64,000 nucleotides of DNA from Eubacteriaceae bacterium (GTDB lineage: Bacteria; Bacillota; Clostridia; Lachnospirales; Lachnospiraceae). Positions 1 through 7,519 of this stretch are shown piece after piece. Position 1 is the first letter of the stretch; each line of letters starts with the position of its first letter. The position numbers were made by a program, and so were the translations under genes. The stretch is taken from positions 1 through 64,000 of the forward strand of contig CAJTCR010000009.1 of NCBI GenBank assembly GCA_910574915.1. Direction: 5' to 3'. The notes beneath the pieces were generated by a model. The model worked only from the letters and a program-made list of their open reading frames with translations, did no database searches and was not told the DNA's origin.

Positions 1-96
1 TGCATCCATAATCTTAAAAAAACGTGATTTCAAACGCTGATCAACAAATTTTGCATCTACAAATTCCGTTTCCCAATTCGTATATTCTACCGTCAT
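1..96 (-). CDS. IS4-family (Tn5-like) transposase, N-terminal fragment cut by window edge
   Basis: The complement opens with ATG at 96 behind an AGAGGTGAT ribosome site (about 100-110) and reads 32 codons to the window edge without a stop. The visible residues (a WETEFVDAKFVDQRLKSRF stretch) resemble the N-terminal DNA-binding domain of Tn5/IS50-type transposases, where a W-x-E-x-x-F ... D-x-R-L-x-x-R pattern is usual. Only the first 32 residues are visible, so the catalytic DDE residues cannot be checked. It is divergent from the excisionase gene, so this looks like an insertion sequence placed beside the integration module of a conjugative element. Family assignment is tentative because the fragment is short. 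Confidence 0.5.
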   Translation of the reverse strand, partial: MTVEYTNWETEFVDAKFVDQRLKSRFFKIMDA

Positions 97-180
97 ATGG
101 ATCACCTCTTTTTCTTTAGTATAGCATAGAAACAATAGGATATCCACATAAACTTGTGGGTCAAGTTAAGCTGCATTACC

Positions 181-261
181 GGGGAGAATTTTAGAAAAGC
201 CAAAGCACAGGCGAAAATGGAACGCCTTAAAATGCTGTTGAACAGAAAGGAGAGCCTATGA
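181..261 (+). pseudogene. C-terminal remnant of a small gene preceding xis
   Basis: A frame open from about 139 becomes protein-like from 181 (GENFRKAKAQAKMERLKMLL, then a short basic tail) and stops at 259-261, overlapping the xis start codon as ATGA. Such four-base overlaps are typical of translationally coupled genes, so this is probably the 3' end of the gene that preceded xis in the conjugative element. Nothing protein-like or start-like is seen further up, and the IS4-like gene lies immediately upstream, so I infer the front was removed by the insertion. Alternative: chance open frame. Confidence 0.35.
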
Positions 262-452
262 AAGAAATCCCCATTTGGGAAAAAAGTAATTTAAGTTTAG
301 AAGAAGCCGCTGCTTATTCTGGAATTGGTATCAACAAGCTGCGTGACCTTACCAGTGACAGAAATTGCCGGTTTGTTTTGTGGGTAGGAAATAAACGGTT
401 AATCAAACGCCGATTGTTCGACCAGTTTATTGAGCAAGAGTATTCGATTTGA
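258..452 (+). CDS. xis: Tn916-type excisionase
   Basis: A 64-residue basic protein with the layout of the Tn916 excisionase: IPIWEK near the N-terminus, then a winged-helix region (LSLEEAAAYSGIGINKLRDL) and a basic wing (GNKRLIKRRLFDQFIEQ). Excisionases bend the element ends and steer the integrase towards excision. AAAGGAG lies about 6 bases ahead of the ATG. It is directly upstream of the integrase, which is the normal order at the end of Tn916-family elements. Length (Tn916 Xis is 67 residues) and motif order agree with the family. Confidence 0.85.
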   Translation: MKEIPIWEKSNLSLEEAAAYSGIGINKLRDLTSDRNCRFVLWVGNKRLIKRRLFDQFIEQEYSI

Positions 453-538
453 AATTTTGTGATGTAAAAATCAGTCTTGATATGATACAATGGACGTGTC
501 ATATCAAGGCTCTTTCCATCACGGAAAGGAGAATGACA

Positions 539-1738
539 ATGTCCGAGAAGCGAAAAGACAATAAAGGAAGAATCCTACGGACAGGAGAGAGCCAAAGAAA
601 AGACTTGATTTATCAATATCGGTATACGGATATTCGAGGAAAACGACAGACCATTTATTCCTCTGATTTAAAGGAACTGCGGGAAAAAGAAAAAACAATC
701 CAGAAACAGCTTGATGACGGGATTGACTATGCCGCCGGAAAGATTACCGTGATTGCCCTATTAGAGCGATATATCAGCTTAAAACAGGGTGTGCGCTACA
801 ACACAAAGGTAGGCTACAATTTTGTGCTGAATTTAGTCAAGAAAGAAGATTTTGGTTATCGCCAGATAAGGGATATCAAAGTATCAGACGCACAGCAATG
901 GATTATGAAGCTGCATAATGACGGCAAAGGTTACAGTACAATCACAAGCGTCCGGGGCGTTGTCAAGCCAGCCTTTCAAATGGCATACAACGAGGACATT
1001 ATCCGTAGAAATCCTTTTGATTTCAAATTGGTAGACGTTGTTCCCAATGATTCACAGAAGCGGATTGCCATGACACCGGAACAGCAGGAACTTTGGATGG
1101 GCTTTATCCGGGAAGATAAAACCTATGCGAAGTATTATGATGAATTTGTGGTTCTGCTGGGAACTGGTATGCGTGTCAGCGAGTTTTGCGGTTTGACAAA
1201 GAGCGATTTGGACTTTGAAAGCCGGAGAATCCGGGTAGACCACCAGCTTGTCCGGGAACGTGGCGGGAAATACTATGTCGAGAAAACTAAGACAGAATGT
1301 GGTTGCCGCTATATTCCTATGACGGATGAAGTTTTTCAAAGTCTAAACAATATCCTTGCCCGCCGCAAGAAAGTAAAAACGGAAATCGTTGTGGACGGAT
1401 ATGGTAGTTTCCTTTTGTTGGATAAGGATGATAAGCCGAAAGTAGCGTTGCATATTGAAAACGAAATGCGCTGGGCTATGAAGAAATACAAGAAGCTACA
1501 CCCGGATAAACCGCTTCCCCATATCACGCCCCATGTGTTCCGTCACACATTTTGTACCAATATGGCAAGTGCGGGTATGGATATCAAGAACTTGCAGTAT
1601 GTAATGGGACATTCTGATGTAGGCGTTACACTGAATGTTTACACTCATGCGAGTTATGACCGTGCTGCGGAGCAAATGGCGAGAATCATTGATTTTAAAG
1701 ATACCGATATACAGGGAAATCAAAGAAAATCAAGTTGA
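539..1738 (+). CDS. int: Tn916-family tyrosine recombinase (integrase)
   Basis: A 399-residue site-specific recombinase that inserts and excises a conjugative transposon. The start at 539 is chosen because GGAAAGGAG ends about 7 bases before it and the protein then opens MSEKRKDNKGRILRTGESQ, matching the Tn916 Int N-terminal arm-binding domain; the frame is open further up but has no ribosome site. Catalytic features are Arg212 (TGMRVSEF), the HVFRH box, a GH motif (MGHSDVGVTLN) and the nucleophile Tyr368 (NVYTHAS). Tn916 Int is 405 residues, so the gene looks intact. It lies just after xis and faces the putative element end at about 1740-1860. Whether excision still works is unknown because the rest of the element is outside the window. 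Confidence 0.93.
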   Translation: MSEKRKDNKGRILRTGESQRKDLIYQYRYTDIRGKRQTIYSSDLKELREKEKTIQKQLDDGIDYAAGKITVIALLERYISLKQGVRYNTKVGYNFVLNLVKKEDFGYRQIRDIKVSDAQQWIMKLHNDGKGYSTITSVRGVVKPAFQMAYNEDIIRRNPFDFKLVDVVPNDSQKRIAMTPEQQELWMGFIREDKTYAKYYDEFVVLLGTGMRVSEFCGLTKSDLDFESRRIRVDHQLVRERGGKYYVEKTKTECGCRYIPMTDEVFQSLNNILARRKKVKTEIVVDGYGSFLLLDKDDKPKVALHIENEMRWAMKKYKKLHPDKPLPHITPHVFRHTFCTNMASAGMDIKNLQYVMGHSDVGVTLNVYTHASYDRAAEQMARIIDFKDTDIQGNQRKSS

Positions 1739-1739
1739 A

Positions 1740-1860
1740 AAACACACCAATTTACTACACCACTTACTACACCATTTGCTCATGAATTTGCGTAGATTTA
1801 CATAGATTTGCGTGAGATAAGGGCAAAATATAAAAATGAAAAAAAGTGCCAAGAAGCCCA
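1740..1860. other. Probable end of the conjugative element with integrase arm-type repeats
   Basis: After int there is no gene, but there are direct repeats expected of integrase arm-binding sites: TTACTACACCA at 1752-1762 and again at 1764-1774 (12-bp period), then ATTTGCGT at 1786-1793 and 1806-1813. An A-rich stretch follows at about 1826-1848, as is common at Tn916-like ends. The chromosomal phosphatase gene begins at 1902, so the element/chromosome junction should lie between. The exact junction cannot be fixed without the other end of the element or an empty site. Confidence 0.45.
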
Positions 1861-1901
1861 ATATATCAAGGTTTAAAGGCTTATGAAAGGATATATTCAA
1901 G

Positions 1902-2366
1902 ATGATAAAAATACTCTTTATCTGCCACGGCAACATCTGCCGCAGCCCAATCGCCGAATATGTAATGAAGGACTTAGTCCAAAAATACCACCTGGCATCT
2001 GAATTTCAGATTGCTTCTGCAGCTACCAGTACAGAGGAGATCGGCAACCCGGTCTACCCGCCTGCGAGGGAGGAGCTGAATCGGCATGGGATTTCCTGTG
2101 CGGGACATCATGCGAGACAGGTGACCAGGGAGGATTATGATGCGTACGACTATTTGATTGTGATGGATCGTATGAATGTCCGCAATTTAAACAGGATCAT
2201 CGGGGATGATCTGTTTGGAAAGGTGAGCAAGCTGCGCAGCTTTGCAGGGAATGCAGGAGATATAGAAGATCCGTGGTATACCGGGGCTTTTGATAAGGTG
2301 TACGAACAGATTTTAGAAGGATGCCTGGGACTGCTTAAGCAGTTGTATCCTGATTTGCAGTTGTAG
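1902..2366 (+). CDS. Low-molecular-weight protein-tyrosine phosphatase
   Basis: A 154-residue cytoplasmic phosphatase of the LMW-PTP family, which removes phosphate from protein tyrosine (or arginine). The P-loop C-x5-R-S is plain near the N-terminus (FICHGNICRSPIAEYV) and the general-acid loop reads EDPWYTG at about residue 123. Both are needed for the two-step cysteinyl-phosphate mechanism. AAAGG stands about 11 bases before the ATG. It is the first chromosomal gene after the conjugative element, so its native promoter may have been displaced. In Firmicutes such enzymes are often linked to exopolysaccharide tyrosine kinases, but no kinase is seen in this window. Confidence 0.9.
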   Translation: MIKILFICHGNICRSPIAEYVMKDLVQKYHLASEFQIASAATSTEEIGNPVYPPAREELNRHGISCAGHHARQVTREDYDAYDYLIVMDRMNVRNLNRIIGDDLFGKVSKLRSFAGNAGDIEDPWYTGAFDKVYEQILEGCLGLLKQLYPDLQL

Positions 2367-2591
2367 TGCGGTTGTGTTGTTCGTCAGTAACGTACTTACT
2401 GTATCTTCTGTTTTGCCCGCCTGCGGACGGAAATTGTGAACTTTAGATGAAATTTGTTTGATATCCAAAAAATTACAGTGTTTTTTTCGGATCATAAAGG
2501 TAGGGATGATTTTGCGGGCAGGTGAAGCTGCCTGCATTTGGTAAAGTCAGATACGTTGGCGCGGCAAAATATAATAAGGAAGGGATACAGT

Positions 2592-4754
2592 ATGAAAAAA
2601 AAGAAAATATTTGCAGGACTGCTTGCGGCGGCAGCGGCGTTTATGCCGGTGCTGTCGGTATCAGCCGCCTCTTTGGGGGCGGCAGCGGCGCAGGAGGTAG
2701 AGATTCCAGAGCTGGAGGACGGGACTTATGTTAAGGGGGAGGCGCTTGTATCCATGACGACGACGCAGGCTGCGGCGCTGACGAAGGAAGGGACAGCGAG
2801 TTTTGACAATAAGATCCGCGTAGAGGAGTGCTGGGAGTTTGGAGAGGCGGAAGGTGCGCAGTCTGAGCGGATAAAGGATTATGTGGCGCTTGTGCGTTCA
2901 GATACGTATACGACACAAGAGCTGATGGAGATCGCCGCGGAGAAATATTATGTGGATGCGGTGGCGCCGAACAGTTATGCGCATTTGTGTGATATGGGAA
3001 AGGATACGCTGTCGGATTACCAGTGGTATTTAGACGGCACCGGGGCGATACAGACGGACAGCAAGGGCATTCAGTTTTCCGGGCTGTCGGTTTCGCCGTC
3101 CATGCAGCCGGTAGTGGCGGTGATTGATACGGGAGTGGATTATACGCATGAGGATCTTAAGGATTCCATGTGGGTGAATCCTTATCAGTCCAAAGGGCTG
3201 GAGGGAACATACGGGTACGATTTTGCCAATGATGACGATGACCCGATGGATACCGAAGGGCATGGCACGCATTGTGCCGGTGTAATCGCGGCGCAGCAGG
3301 AGAACGGTGCCGGTGTTGCCGGAATCAGCAATGCGAAGATTATGGCGTTAAAGGTTGTCAAGGATGATTCGGATGTGTTTGATATGGCGGGTGCGGTACG
3401 GGCATTTGAATATATTGTGCGTGCGCAGCAGCTTGGGGTGCCGGTGGCGGCAGTAAACTGTTCCTGGGGCGGCAGCCGTGATACCGGGGCGATTTTAAAT
3501 ACGCTGATTGATAAAATGGGCGCAAACGGAGCGCTGACAGTATTTGCGGCAGGAAATGACGCGATTGACTGGGATACTGTTGCGGTGTCTATGCGCCTGA
3601 CGCCGTATGATTTAAAGAGCGAGTATGTTGTTGTCGTGGGAGCCAGCGACGAAAATGATGACAGAGTGTATTATTCGGATTACGGAAATACAATGGTAGA
3701 TTTGTTTGCGCCTGGTTCCAATATTTTGTCTACGGTACAGGAGGCAAAATTTTTGCCGCAGTTTATGCCGCAGGAAAAGCGCAGCCAGATGACTTCCTAT
3801 TATAATACGGTCAGCAGCATCGATGATTTTTACACTGCGCAGGAAGTGGAAGGCGTTAAGACCAATTATACGGTTCGCTTAAGCTATGAGCCTGACATTG
3901 GTTTTTTGGATCAGCCGGACGGCTGCCTCAAATATACGGTTAGTTATAACCGCAAGACGGCATTTCCATTTTTGACAGGCAGCAGTATACTGAAAAACGA
4001 GGAAGAACAGGCTGGATTTATTTATCTGGATGTTACTTCATGGGATGTAGACCCGCAGAAAACGTATTATATCAGTTGTATGATGACGGAGGACGAGGGT
4101 GACGGCATCCCGGCGTGGGAATCGGTGGAAAAGGTAAGCACAGCAAAGCAGTCCAGATTTATTACGGCTGGCGGCAGGACGTACCTTGCACTGATCGGGA
4201 TCTCTACGCAGAAAACGAGGGCAACGACTTACTATTTTGATAATTTTGCAGTGTCTGTGGCAGACCCGGATACGACACAATTTGATAAATGTGACATTAT
4301 GTCCGGTTCATCGATGGCGGCGCCGGTTGTGAGCGGCGCAGTCGCATTGCTGCGCGGTACCAATCCGTCTTTGGATGCTGTGGGGCTTCGCAGCCTTTTG
4401 ATGAAATGCACGCGCAATATTGCGGCATTGGAAAATGACTGTGTGACAGGCGGGATTTTGGATCTGTCGAGAGTGGTTGTACAGGCATCTAAGCTTAAGC
4501 TGAACAAAGCGTCTGCAAATGTTCGCTATGGGAAGACATTAAAGCTGGTAGCGACGCTGCTTCCGCAAAATGTTACCAATACGCAGGTAGTATGGTCATC
4601 CAGCAATCCGAAATATGCGTCGGTATCTTCTGGCGGGGTAGTAAAAGTAAAAAAGGCGGGTGTGGGAAAGACAGTAAAAATCACAGCCGCTACATCGGAT
4701 GGCACAGGTCTGAAAAAGACTTGTAAAATAAAAATCCTGAAAGCCGCAAACTAA
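2592..4754 (+). CDS. Secreted subtilisin-like serine protease (S8) with C-terminal Ig-like domain
   Basis: A 720-residue exported protease. The start at 2592 follows AAGGAAGGG and gives a clean signal peptide (KKKK, a hydrophobic run, then VSAAS). The S8 triad is Asp179 (VIDTGVDYTHED), His224 (GHGTHCAG) and Ser574 (GSSMAAP), with oxyanion Asn322 (FAAGND). The gap between Asn322 and Ser574 is about 250 residues, much longer than in simple subtilisins; it holds a beta-rich insertion resembling a jelly-roll or CBM-like module. A Big_2-type Ig-like domain (about 637-718, VVWSSSNPKYASVSSGG) ends the protein. No LPXTG or other anchor is visible. It probably degrades proteins at or outside the cell surface; the substrate is unknown. 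Confidence 0.92.
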   Translation: MKKKKIFAGLLAAAAAFMPVLSVSAASLGAAAAQEVEIPELEDGTYVKGEALVSMTTTQAAALTKEGTASFDNKIRVEECWEFGEAEGAQSERIKDYVALVRSDTYTTQELMEIAAEKYYVDAVAPNSYAHLCDMGKDTLSDYQWYLDGTGAIQTDSKGIQFSGLSVSPSMQPVVAVIDTGVDYTHEDLKDSMWVNPYQSKGLEGTYGYDFANDDDDPMDTEGHGTHCAGVIAAQQENGAGVAGISNAKIMALKVVKDDSDVFDMAGAVRAFEYIVRAQQLGVPVAAVNCSWGGSRDTGAILNTLIDKMGANGALTVFAAGNDAIDWDTVAVSMRLTPYDLKSEYVVVVGASDENDDRVYYSDYGNTMVDLFAPGSNILSTVQEAKFLPQFMPQEKRSQMTSYYNTVSSIDDFYTAQEVEGVKTNYTVRLSYEPDIGFLDQPDGCLKYTVSYNRKTAFPFLTGSSILKNEEEQAGFIYLDVTSWDVDPQKTYYISCMMTEDEGDGIPAWESVEKVSTAKQSRFITAGGRTYLALIGISTQKTRATTYYFDNFAVSVADPDTTQFDKCDIMSGSSMAAPVVSGAVALLRGTNPSLDAVGLRSLLMKCTRNIAALENDCVTGGILDLSRVVVQASKLKLNKASANVRYGKTLKLVATLLPQNVTNTQVVWSSSNPKYASVSSGGVVKVKKAGVGKTVKITAATSDGTGLKKTCKIKILKAAN

Positions 4755-4839
4755 GCCGCTGTCAGCAATCTGGCTGCAAACAGCGATACGTTTATTATTT
4801 CGTATGGCACAAACAGGAAGAAAAAGGAAGTGTAATGCA

Positions 4840-5730
4840 ATGGACAGAGTGCCAAGAGCAGGAGAGTTATACAAAGATGCGGCGAATCGGACTTATCAGG
4901 TTGCTGCGATTGCCGTTCATGCCAATACAGGTGAGCATATGGTCGTCTATCAGGCGCTGTATGGGGATTTTGGCGTTTATACAATGCCGCTGAAGCAGTT
5001 TTTGGCTGAGATCGACAAAGAAAAATATCCGCAGGCTGTGCAGCAGCATTTATTTGAAAAAATAAATAAAGCTGTCCCGGCGGGAGTGTTGACGGATGAA
5101 TCCAACATGCCTGGATCAATGGATGACCCAGCGGGTGAAAGCAAGCCCAGATCATGGGCAGAACAGCAAGACGCTGATCAACAGTCTGCGTTATCAAAGG
5201 ACCTGGAAGGCGGTTATGAGAAAAACCAGGCGGCAGGAAACCCGGAGATCCAGCAGGGTGGAACATTTGTACAGGCTTTAAAAGCACGCACAGGAAATAG
5301 CTCAAAGCCTGCTGCATCTACGGTACAGTCCCGGCCGCGTACACAGTCTCCGGCTGAATCGAGAAGGGTGCTCCGCCATCATGAGACAGATTCATTTAGG
5401 GAAGGAGATCATGATTACGAAAAACGCAGGCGCCAGCTTGAAGAACGCGAGCAGCGGCGAGAGATGTTCCGGCGGACACAGAACAGTGAAAGTGCTTCTG
5501 ACGAGCTGCGGGCAAATCCGTGCCTGATTAAGTTTTTGGAAGCAGAGACGTATGAGGATAAGTTTCGGGTATTGCGTGAAATACAGGATGATATTACAGA
5601 CCGCCTGATCGATGATATTGCAGTGGTACTGGATGTAGTGATCCCGGAAGGAGATCTGCATGACCGTTTCCGTCAACTGCAAAGCATCATACTGACCAGG
5701 CAGAAGTATGAGATTAACCGTTTTCGCTAG
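4840..5730 (+). CDS. DUF1653 domain protein of unknown function
   Basis: A 296-residue protein whose first about 65 residues match DUF1653 (RVPRAGELYKDAANRTYQV, then VYQALYGDFGVYTMPLKQF). The start at 4840 is preferred over an in-frame ATG at 4804 because AAGGAAG lies 9 bases before it. The middle (about 85-200) is a low-complexity, charged, probably disordered linker. The last about 75 residues form a second compact helical unit (NPCLIKFLEAETYEDKFRVL to KYEINRF). No signal peptide is visible. DUF1653 proteins are widespread in clostridia with no established function, and I do not assign one. Its 3' end overlaps the convergent CYTH gene by 17 bases. Confidence 0.75.
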   Translation: MDRVPRAGELYKDAANRTYQVAAIAVHANTGEHMVVYQALYGDFGVYTMPLKQFLAEIDKEKYPQAVQQHLFEKINKAVPAGVLTDESNMPGSMDDPAGESKPRSWAEQQDADQQSALSKDLEGGYEKNQAAGNPEIQQGGTFVQALKARTGNSSKPAASTVQSRPRTQSPAESRRVLRHHETDSFREGDHDYEKRRRQLEEREQRREMFRRTQNSESASDELRANPCLIKFLEAETYEDKFRVLREIQDDITDRLIDDIAVVLDVVIPEGDLHDRFRQLQSIILTRQKYEINRFR

Positions 5731-6229
5731 AGCGTTCTTTTTCTTGCCTTTTGCTCATTTCACTGTTATGGTAGCGGCTGTCATAGGTAACATCTTCACC
5801 GAACCATTCTGGCGGGACAAAAGAATTTGCTTCCTCCACAGAGGAAAATTCCACCTCAGCTAGTGTGGTTCCTTCCAGGCTGCCGTGAAAAATATCCAGC
5901 TCGATAGTATGGCGCTCGTCAAGCGGGATCAGGTATCTGCGCTTTGTGATTAAAATGCCGTCTGCTTTTTGACGTAGGTGCAGATAGGCTTCTTTTGTCA
6001 GCGGCATTTCGTATTCCTGATGCGCCATAAGCCCGGAGCTTTTGTAAGTAAGAAAATAAGCATCGTCCATTTGCCGTATTCGTACCGTAGGGCTTGTGCA
6101 TAAATAGCCTTGTTCGATTTCATGGTATGGATACTGCGCAAGGTCAGGCGGGAGCTGTTTTGGGATAAATTTGCGTTCGATTTCCATAGGTGCTTGCTTG
6201 GCAGTGCTGCAAGTTTGTACTGCTTCCAT
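5714..6229 (-). CDS. CYTH-domain (triphosphate tunnel) protein
   Basis: A 171-residue protein with the CYTH signature MEIERKF at residues 15-21, followed by alternating charged strands (TVRIRQMDDAYFLTYKS, KRRYLIPL, HTIELDIFHG, TLAEVEF) that form the metal- and phosphate-binding tunnel. Relatives act on inorganic triphosphate or other triphosphates; the substrate here is not decided by sequence. AAAGGAG ends about 9 bases before the ATG at 6229, so I keep the longer start even though homology begins at residue 15. The gene is convergent with the DUF1653 gene, and the last 17 bases overlap. Confidence 0.85.
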   Translation of the reverse strand: MEAVQTCSTAKQAPMEIERKFIPKQLPPDLAQYPYHEIEQGYLCTSPTVRIRQMDDAYFLTYKSSGLMAHQEYEMPLTKEAYLHLRQKADGILITKRRYLIPLDERHTIELDIFHGSLEGTTLAEVEFSSVEEANSFVPPEWFGEDVTYDSRYHNSEMSKRQEKERSSENG

Positions 6230-6462
6230 AAATATTGATTCTCCTTTCTCGTTTTTCTTTTATTCACAATACTGCATTTTTTGCAGAAAATCAATAGATA
6301 TGAATATCATGTCGGTAGAAGCGGCAGCGTACCAGAAGCCTTCGCCGAGGACGAATGCAATAAAGATTTGGAAGAAGTTGCAAATTCCGCCTGAATATGC
6401 TATCTTTAAGGAAGAAAAACAGGCAAAAAAACAACAATATTTTGAAAATGGAGGACACAGGA

Positions 6463-7008
6463 ATGAGTAAAATAGCAGTATTTTTCGCAGACGGATGCGA
6501 AGAGATCGAAGGTCTTACAGTTGTTGACATGCTAAGGCGTGCGAATCTGGATGTTGTCAGCGTATCTGTGACAGGCAGCAGAGAAGTTCACGGCTCCCAT
6601 AATATCACGTTTTTTGCGGATACGACATTTGAAGAGGCAGCAGTCGACACGTTTGACGGCGCCATCCTTCCTGGCGGGGCTGTCGGGACAGAAAATCTGG
6701 GAGCACATAAAGGCGTTGTATCCGTAGTGAAAAAGTTTGCAGAAGAAGGAAAGCTTGTTGGCGCTATTTGCGCGGCACCAAGTGTACTCGGTGCAAACGG
6801 CATTTTACAGGGCAGGCGTGCGACATGTCATCCAGGCTGGGAAGACAAGCTGATCGGTGCAGACGTTGCATTTGAAAATGCGGTAACAGACGGAAACCTG
6901 ATTACAAGCCGCGGCATGGGGACATCGATAGATTTTTCGCTTGCGATTATTGCAAAGCTGGCTGATGAGGATGTTCTTTCGCAGGTGAAAAAGGGAATTG
7001 TATATTAA
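6463..7008 (+). CDS. DJ-1/PfpI family protein
   Basis: A 182-residue protein of the DJ-1/ThiJ/PfpI superfamily. The start at 6463 follows GGAGG (6450-6454) by 8 bases. It opens MSKIAVFFADGCEEIE, with the conserved acidic residue at the active-site entrance, and carries the nucleophile-elbow Cys103 in GAICAAPSVLG. Closest in style to the YajL/DJ-1 branch (about 180-190 residues), which is credited with deglycase, chaperone or redox-sensing roles; which applies here cannot be read from the sequence. The gene stands alone, followed by a repeat element rather than a partner gene. Confidence 0.88.
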   Translation: MSKIAVFFADGCEEIEGLTVVDMLRRANLDVVSVSVTGSREVHGSHNITFFADTTFEEAAVDTFDGAILPGGAVGTENLGAHKGVVSVVKKFAEEGKLVGAICAAPSVLGANGILQGRRATCHPGWEDKLIGADVAFENAVTDGNLITSRGMGTSIDFSLAIIAKLADEDVLSQVKKGIVY

Positions 7009-7028
7009 GCTGTGTTTGTGTTGTGCTA

Positions 7029-7503
7029 GAGTGAACTAATTTGAATTGGTTTGGTTGATTTTTACAGGAGGGGACGCCGGGGGAGAGGTTGGGCATCCCC
7101 TGGCTGCGTCCGTTCCAGAATGCTAAGAAGCCCTATGTATCCTGCTGGATAACCAGGGGCGCAGCCAAGCGGCACCTTTAGCTGATAACAGGCAGCGAAC
7201 TAGAGCGTGTTTGAAAAATGCTTTCTGTGAGATGTGCTTCACAGTTTGTGGTGAATTTATCCCAAATTTAGGAGTCATAGCGGGCTATGTTGACTAAATT
7301 TGGGATAAATTCACCGCAAAGTGGGGAGTGCAGATCACGGGAATGATTTTTCAAACACGCTCTAGGTGCCGAGACCGTCCACAGCCACAGCGTACCAGCA
7401 GAATGCCTAGAGATTCTTAACATTCTGGAACGGACGCCGCAGGGCGTGCCAATTCCCTCTCCCAGCGTCCCTTCCTGTAACAAAACAACCCCATCTTATT
7501 CAC
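7029..7503. repeat. Family A palindromic TA-flanked element, copy 1 (interrupted)
   Basis: A repeat of about 313 bp, interrupted by a 162-bp insertion. It starts at GAGTGAACTAATTTG behind TA (7027-7028) and ends at TTATTCAC followed by TA (7504-7505). Its arms share GGGACGCCGGG, TCCGTTCCAGAATGCTAAGA and AGGTGCC/GGCACCT blocks with copies at 25524, 26011, 34536, 47245 and 48069. The termini are more diverged than in the others, so this may be an older copy. The 500-base gap between the DJ-1 and SGNH genes holds essentially only this element. Confidence 0.8.
7204..7361. mobile_element. Family B MITE, copy 1, nested inside family A copy 1
   Basis: A 158-bp element with perfect 16-bp terminal inverted repeats, AGCGTGTTTGAAAAAT at 7204-7219 and its complement at 7346-7361, flanked on both sides by CTAG (7200-7203, 7362-7365). 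Uninterrupted family A copies read GCGAACTAGGTGCC at this point, so the element inserted into that CTAG with duplication of CTAG or of the central TA. The copy at 56315 differs at a single base. An internal inverted repeat (AATTTATCCCAAATTTAG with its partner) is present. No coding capacity, so it must depend on a transposase elsewhere. Confidence 0.9.
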
Positions 7504-7519
7504 TATACAGATAAATCAA

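Noticed and set aside
6301-6470. A 56-codon open frame ahead of and overlapping the DJ-1 gene
   Set aside because: No ribosome site, low complexity, and it overlaps the DJ-1 ribosome site; I cannot support it as a gene.
7268-7483. Small minus-strand open frame inside repeats (also 56379-56588)
   Set aside because: The frames run across a B element into unrelated flanking sequence; only the shared part (ACLKNHSRDLHSPLCG...) matches, which reflects the repeat and not a protein.
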